From contig CAYWKL010000021.1 of assembly GCA_964459095.1 (NCBI GenBank), positions 1 through 15,516 on the forward strand: a stretch of 15,516 bases of DNA, given 5' to 3'. Of this stretch, positions 13,807 through 15,516 are shown in pieces (positions within the stretch are counted from its first letter, which is position 1; each line of letters starts with the position of its first letter). The stretch comes from CAYWKL01 sp964459095 (GTDB taxonomy: Bacteria; Patescibacteriota; Microgenomatia; Daviesbacterales; UBA10151). The position numbers and the translations under genes were made by a program. The notes beneath the pieces were generated by a model. It saw only the letters and a list, made by a program, of their open reading frames with translations. It did no database searches and was not told the DNA's origin.

Positions 13807-14883
13807 ATGCCAAAAATGCGAAGAATACAATCTTTTAAAAATAAAAGAGGTGAAGTTGATTTTAGGCGTAAGTTAGCTAAACAATTTTCCCAACCGGATG
13901 TTAGAGTTTTCCCAGGAGAACCTTTTTATCAAGAATACATTAATATTGTTAAAGATAGGATCAAAGATTATCAAAGATATTTTGTTGAGTTTCCAAATAA
14001 TACTACTATCTTAAACCAACCCTATCTTGAAATTGGGGCAGGTGTAGGACAAGGCTCAATGCTCCTTAAAAATAAATATCATTTGGATGGTTTTGCTTCC
14101 GATCTATCTTTTGAAACTCTTCAATTAGCTCCTAAATATTTAAGACACTTAAAGTACAAAAAAATGCCTTTTAGGGTCTGTTGTGATGCTTATAATCTAC
14201 CTTTTGCAGATAATAGTATGACTTTTGTTTTCTGTTTTGAAACTTTGCACCATTTGCCAGATCCTTTTCCAGTTCTCAAGGAAATTAAACGGGTGCTTAA
14301 ACCTGGTGGCTTTTTCTACTTTAATGAAGAACCTATTTCTCAAACTTTTAACCTAAATCTTTGGCGGAGAGACCGCCACCTAAAGTGGTTTGAGAAGATT
14401 TTAAAATATCTTGTTATACTACATTTCATCTCTAGAATTGGGAAAAGTGAGATTGAATACAACATATTAGAGGAGACTTTTAATCTTAAAACCTGGGAAA
14501 AGAGCTTAAATCTTTTTGAATCAGTTAACCTTAATTTAACTATATTTCCTTTTACTAAAAAAATTAATAGACAAAAAACTAAAAGTTCGAAGTGGATTTA
14601 TCCTTCAATATTACCCAACCTCTTGCTTAACCTTCTTGGAGGTGGAATTGGAGCATTATGTCAAAAACAGGAAAATAATAGGACAAAACCCCTAAAAACT
14701 ACACAAAAGTTTACTGATGTTTTAGCTTGTCCAAATTGCAAAAACAAACCAAAACTTAAGTTAGAGTACAATAAACTTTTTTGCAATCAATGTAAAACAA
14801 TTTATCATAAAAAAAATGGTATATTTATCTTGCTTCCGAAACAACAAATAAAAAAATTATACCCAAATGAAAAATTATCCTAG
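13807..14883 (+). CDS. SAM-dependent methyltransferase with C-terminal Trm112-like zinc ribbon
   Basis: I start it at ATG 13807, with GAGTGG about five bases upstream as a possible ribosome site; TTG 13795 is also in frame. The roughly 358-residue protein has motif I as YLEIGAGVGQGSMLL, an acidic ASDLSFETL, LPFADNSMTFVFCFETLHHL and a VLKPGGFFYFNEEP strand, a clear class I methyltransferase. The last roughly 50 residues hold CPNC and CNQC pairs in the layout of a Trm112-like/UPF0434 zinc ribbon. Such ribbons are also found fused to glycan-cluster methyltransferases. Its TAG stop overlaps the next gene by 17 nt. Acceptor unknown; cluster context suggests surface glycan or lipid carrier. Confidence 0.87.
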   Translation: MPKMRRIQSFKNKRGEVDFRRKLAKQFSQPDVRVFPGEPFYQEYINIVKDRIKDYQRYFVEFPNNTTILNQPYLEIGAGVGQGSMLLKNKYHLDGFASDLSFETLQLAPKYLRHLKYKKMPFRVCCDAYNLPFADNSMTFVFCFETLHHLPDPFPVLKEIKRVLKPGGFFYFNEEPISQTFNLNLWRRDRHLKWFEKILKYLVILHFISRIGKSEIEYNILEETFNLKTWEKSLNLFESVNLNLTIFPFTKKINRQKTKSSKWIYPSILPNLLLNLLGGGIGALCQKQENNRTKPLKTTQKFTDVLACPNCKNKPKLKLEYNKLFCNQCKTIYHKKNGIFILLPKQQIKKLYPNEKLS

Positions 14884-15508
14884 TGTTTCAATTATTTTTC
14901 CTAACTACAACGGTGGCAGTGAACCCCTGGATTGTTTAGCTTCAATTTATCAGTTAAATTATCCCAAAAGTTTATTGAATATAACTATTATAGATAATGG
15001 CTCAACTGATGGATCAGACTTAAAAATAAAACATAAGTACCCTCAAATAAACTTTATAAAATTAAGAAAGAATTTAGGTTTTGCTAAAGCAATTAATCTT
15101 GGCATTAAAAAAAATCTGTCCAAATATGTATTTATTGGAAATGATGATATTGTTTTTGACAAAAATAGTCTAAAAGTATTGGTAAATTACCTAGAAAAAC
15201 ATCCCAAAACAGGGGTCGTTGGAGGAAAAATAGTTACTAAATATGCTCCAAATAGAAAAACTCCCTCCGGTTATTTTATGAATAAATGGACTGGTGACAT
15301 TTATCCTTTGAAAAATTTGGATAGAATTGCGGATGCGGAGTGGATTCAAGGTTGTGGACTATTAACAACGCAAAATTTAATAAATAGGATTGGATTGTTA
15401 GATGAAGGATACTCTCATTTTTTTGAAGATTTTGATTTTTGCTTAAAAGCAAAAAAAGCAAATTATAAGATTATTTATCTACCAAGGGCATTTTTCTTTC
15501 ACGTATAA
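14867..15508 (+). CDS. Family 2 glycosyltransferase, ending early
   Basis: The 213-residue product has the GT2 core: VSIIFPNYNGGSEPLDCL, ITIIDNGSTDGS, FIGNDDIVFD (metal site), EWIQGCGLL and the ED motif FEDFDFCLKAKKANY. It ends at TAA 15506-15508 directly after FFFHV, where relatives continue with a His-x-x-Ser/Thr segment and usually 60-100 more residues. The next in-frame codons read Ser-Thr before the window ends, so the TAA looks like a break inside a conserved motif. The ATG at 14867 overlaps the previous stop by 17 nt. It is similar in layout to the GT2 at 12125-13054. The enzyme core is intact, but activity of the short form is doubtful. Confidence 0.85.
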   Translation: MKNYPSVSIIFPNYNGGSEPLDCLASIYQLNYPKSLLNITIIDNGSTDGSDLKIKHKYPQINFIKLRKNLGFAKAINLGIKKNLSKYVFIGNDDIVFDKNSLKVLVNYLEKHPKTGVVGGKIVTKYAPNRKTPSGYFMNKWTGDIYPLKNLDRIADAEWIQGCGLLTTQNLINRIGLLDEGYSHFFEDFDFCLKAKKANYKIIYLPRAFFFHV

Positions 15509-15516
15509 AGTACTAC

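Overview
The window reads as an AT-rich bacterial chromosome segment, most likely from a Candidate Phyla Radiation (Patescibacteria) genome, perhaps Microgenomates-like. Supporting signs are short compact genes with few Shine-Dalgarno sites, a minimal ComEA/ComEC pair (ComEC without its beta-lactamase-like domain), a short Rho, and short AT-rich and palindromic repeats in the gaps. This placement is inference; no rRNA or marker tree is available here. UGA acts as a stop (it ends comEA, one glycosyltransferase and a small ORF), so the standard bacterial code applies.

Left part (1-10435) is almost all on the minus strand. In the direction of transcription it runs: rho, a LysM/M23 cell-wall hydrolase, two tRNA-Ala genes (GGC and CGC anticodons), a roughly 680-bp gene-free gap, then leuS, a SprT-like metalloprotease, comEA and comEC packed tightly. 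comEC is split by a -1 shift at a T TTT TTA heptamer. A small retropepsin-like aspartic protease follows. Next comes a T-box leader with its own promoter and terminator, an unrecognised gene under its control, and a broken M20 metallopeptidase running off the left edge.

The divergent gap (10436-11253) lies between rho and the plus-strand genes. It holds a likely 45-codon gene, two strong hairpins sharing the same ten loop bases, a perfect 14-bp-arm palindrome between symmetric direct repeats, and an AT-rich repeat before rho.

Right part (11254-15508) is a plus-strand surface-glycan cluster: GT2, GT2, methyltransferase, methyltransferase with a C-terminal zinc ribbon, GT2. Two of its junctions overlap by exactly 17 nt. 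The last glycosyltransferase stops at a TAA in the middle of a familiar family motif, just before the window edge.

The most distinctive theme is small repeats inside functional sequence. A 57-bp palindromic element sits in frame in leuS, AT-rich repeat copies lie elsewhere in leuS, a GC-rich patch lies in the Rho N-terminal linker, and a short palindrome sits in the T-box terminator loop.
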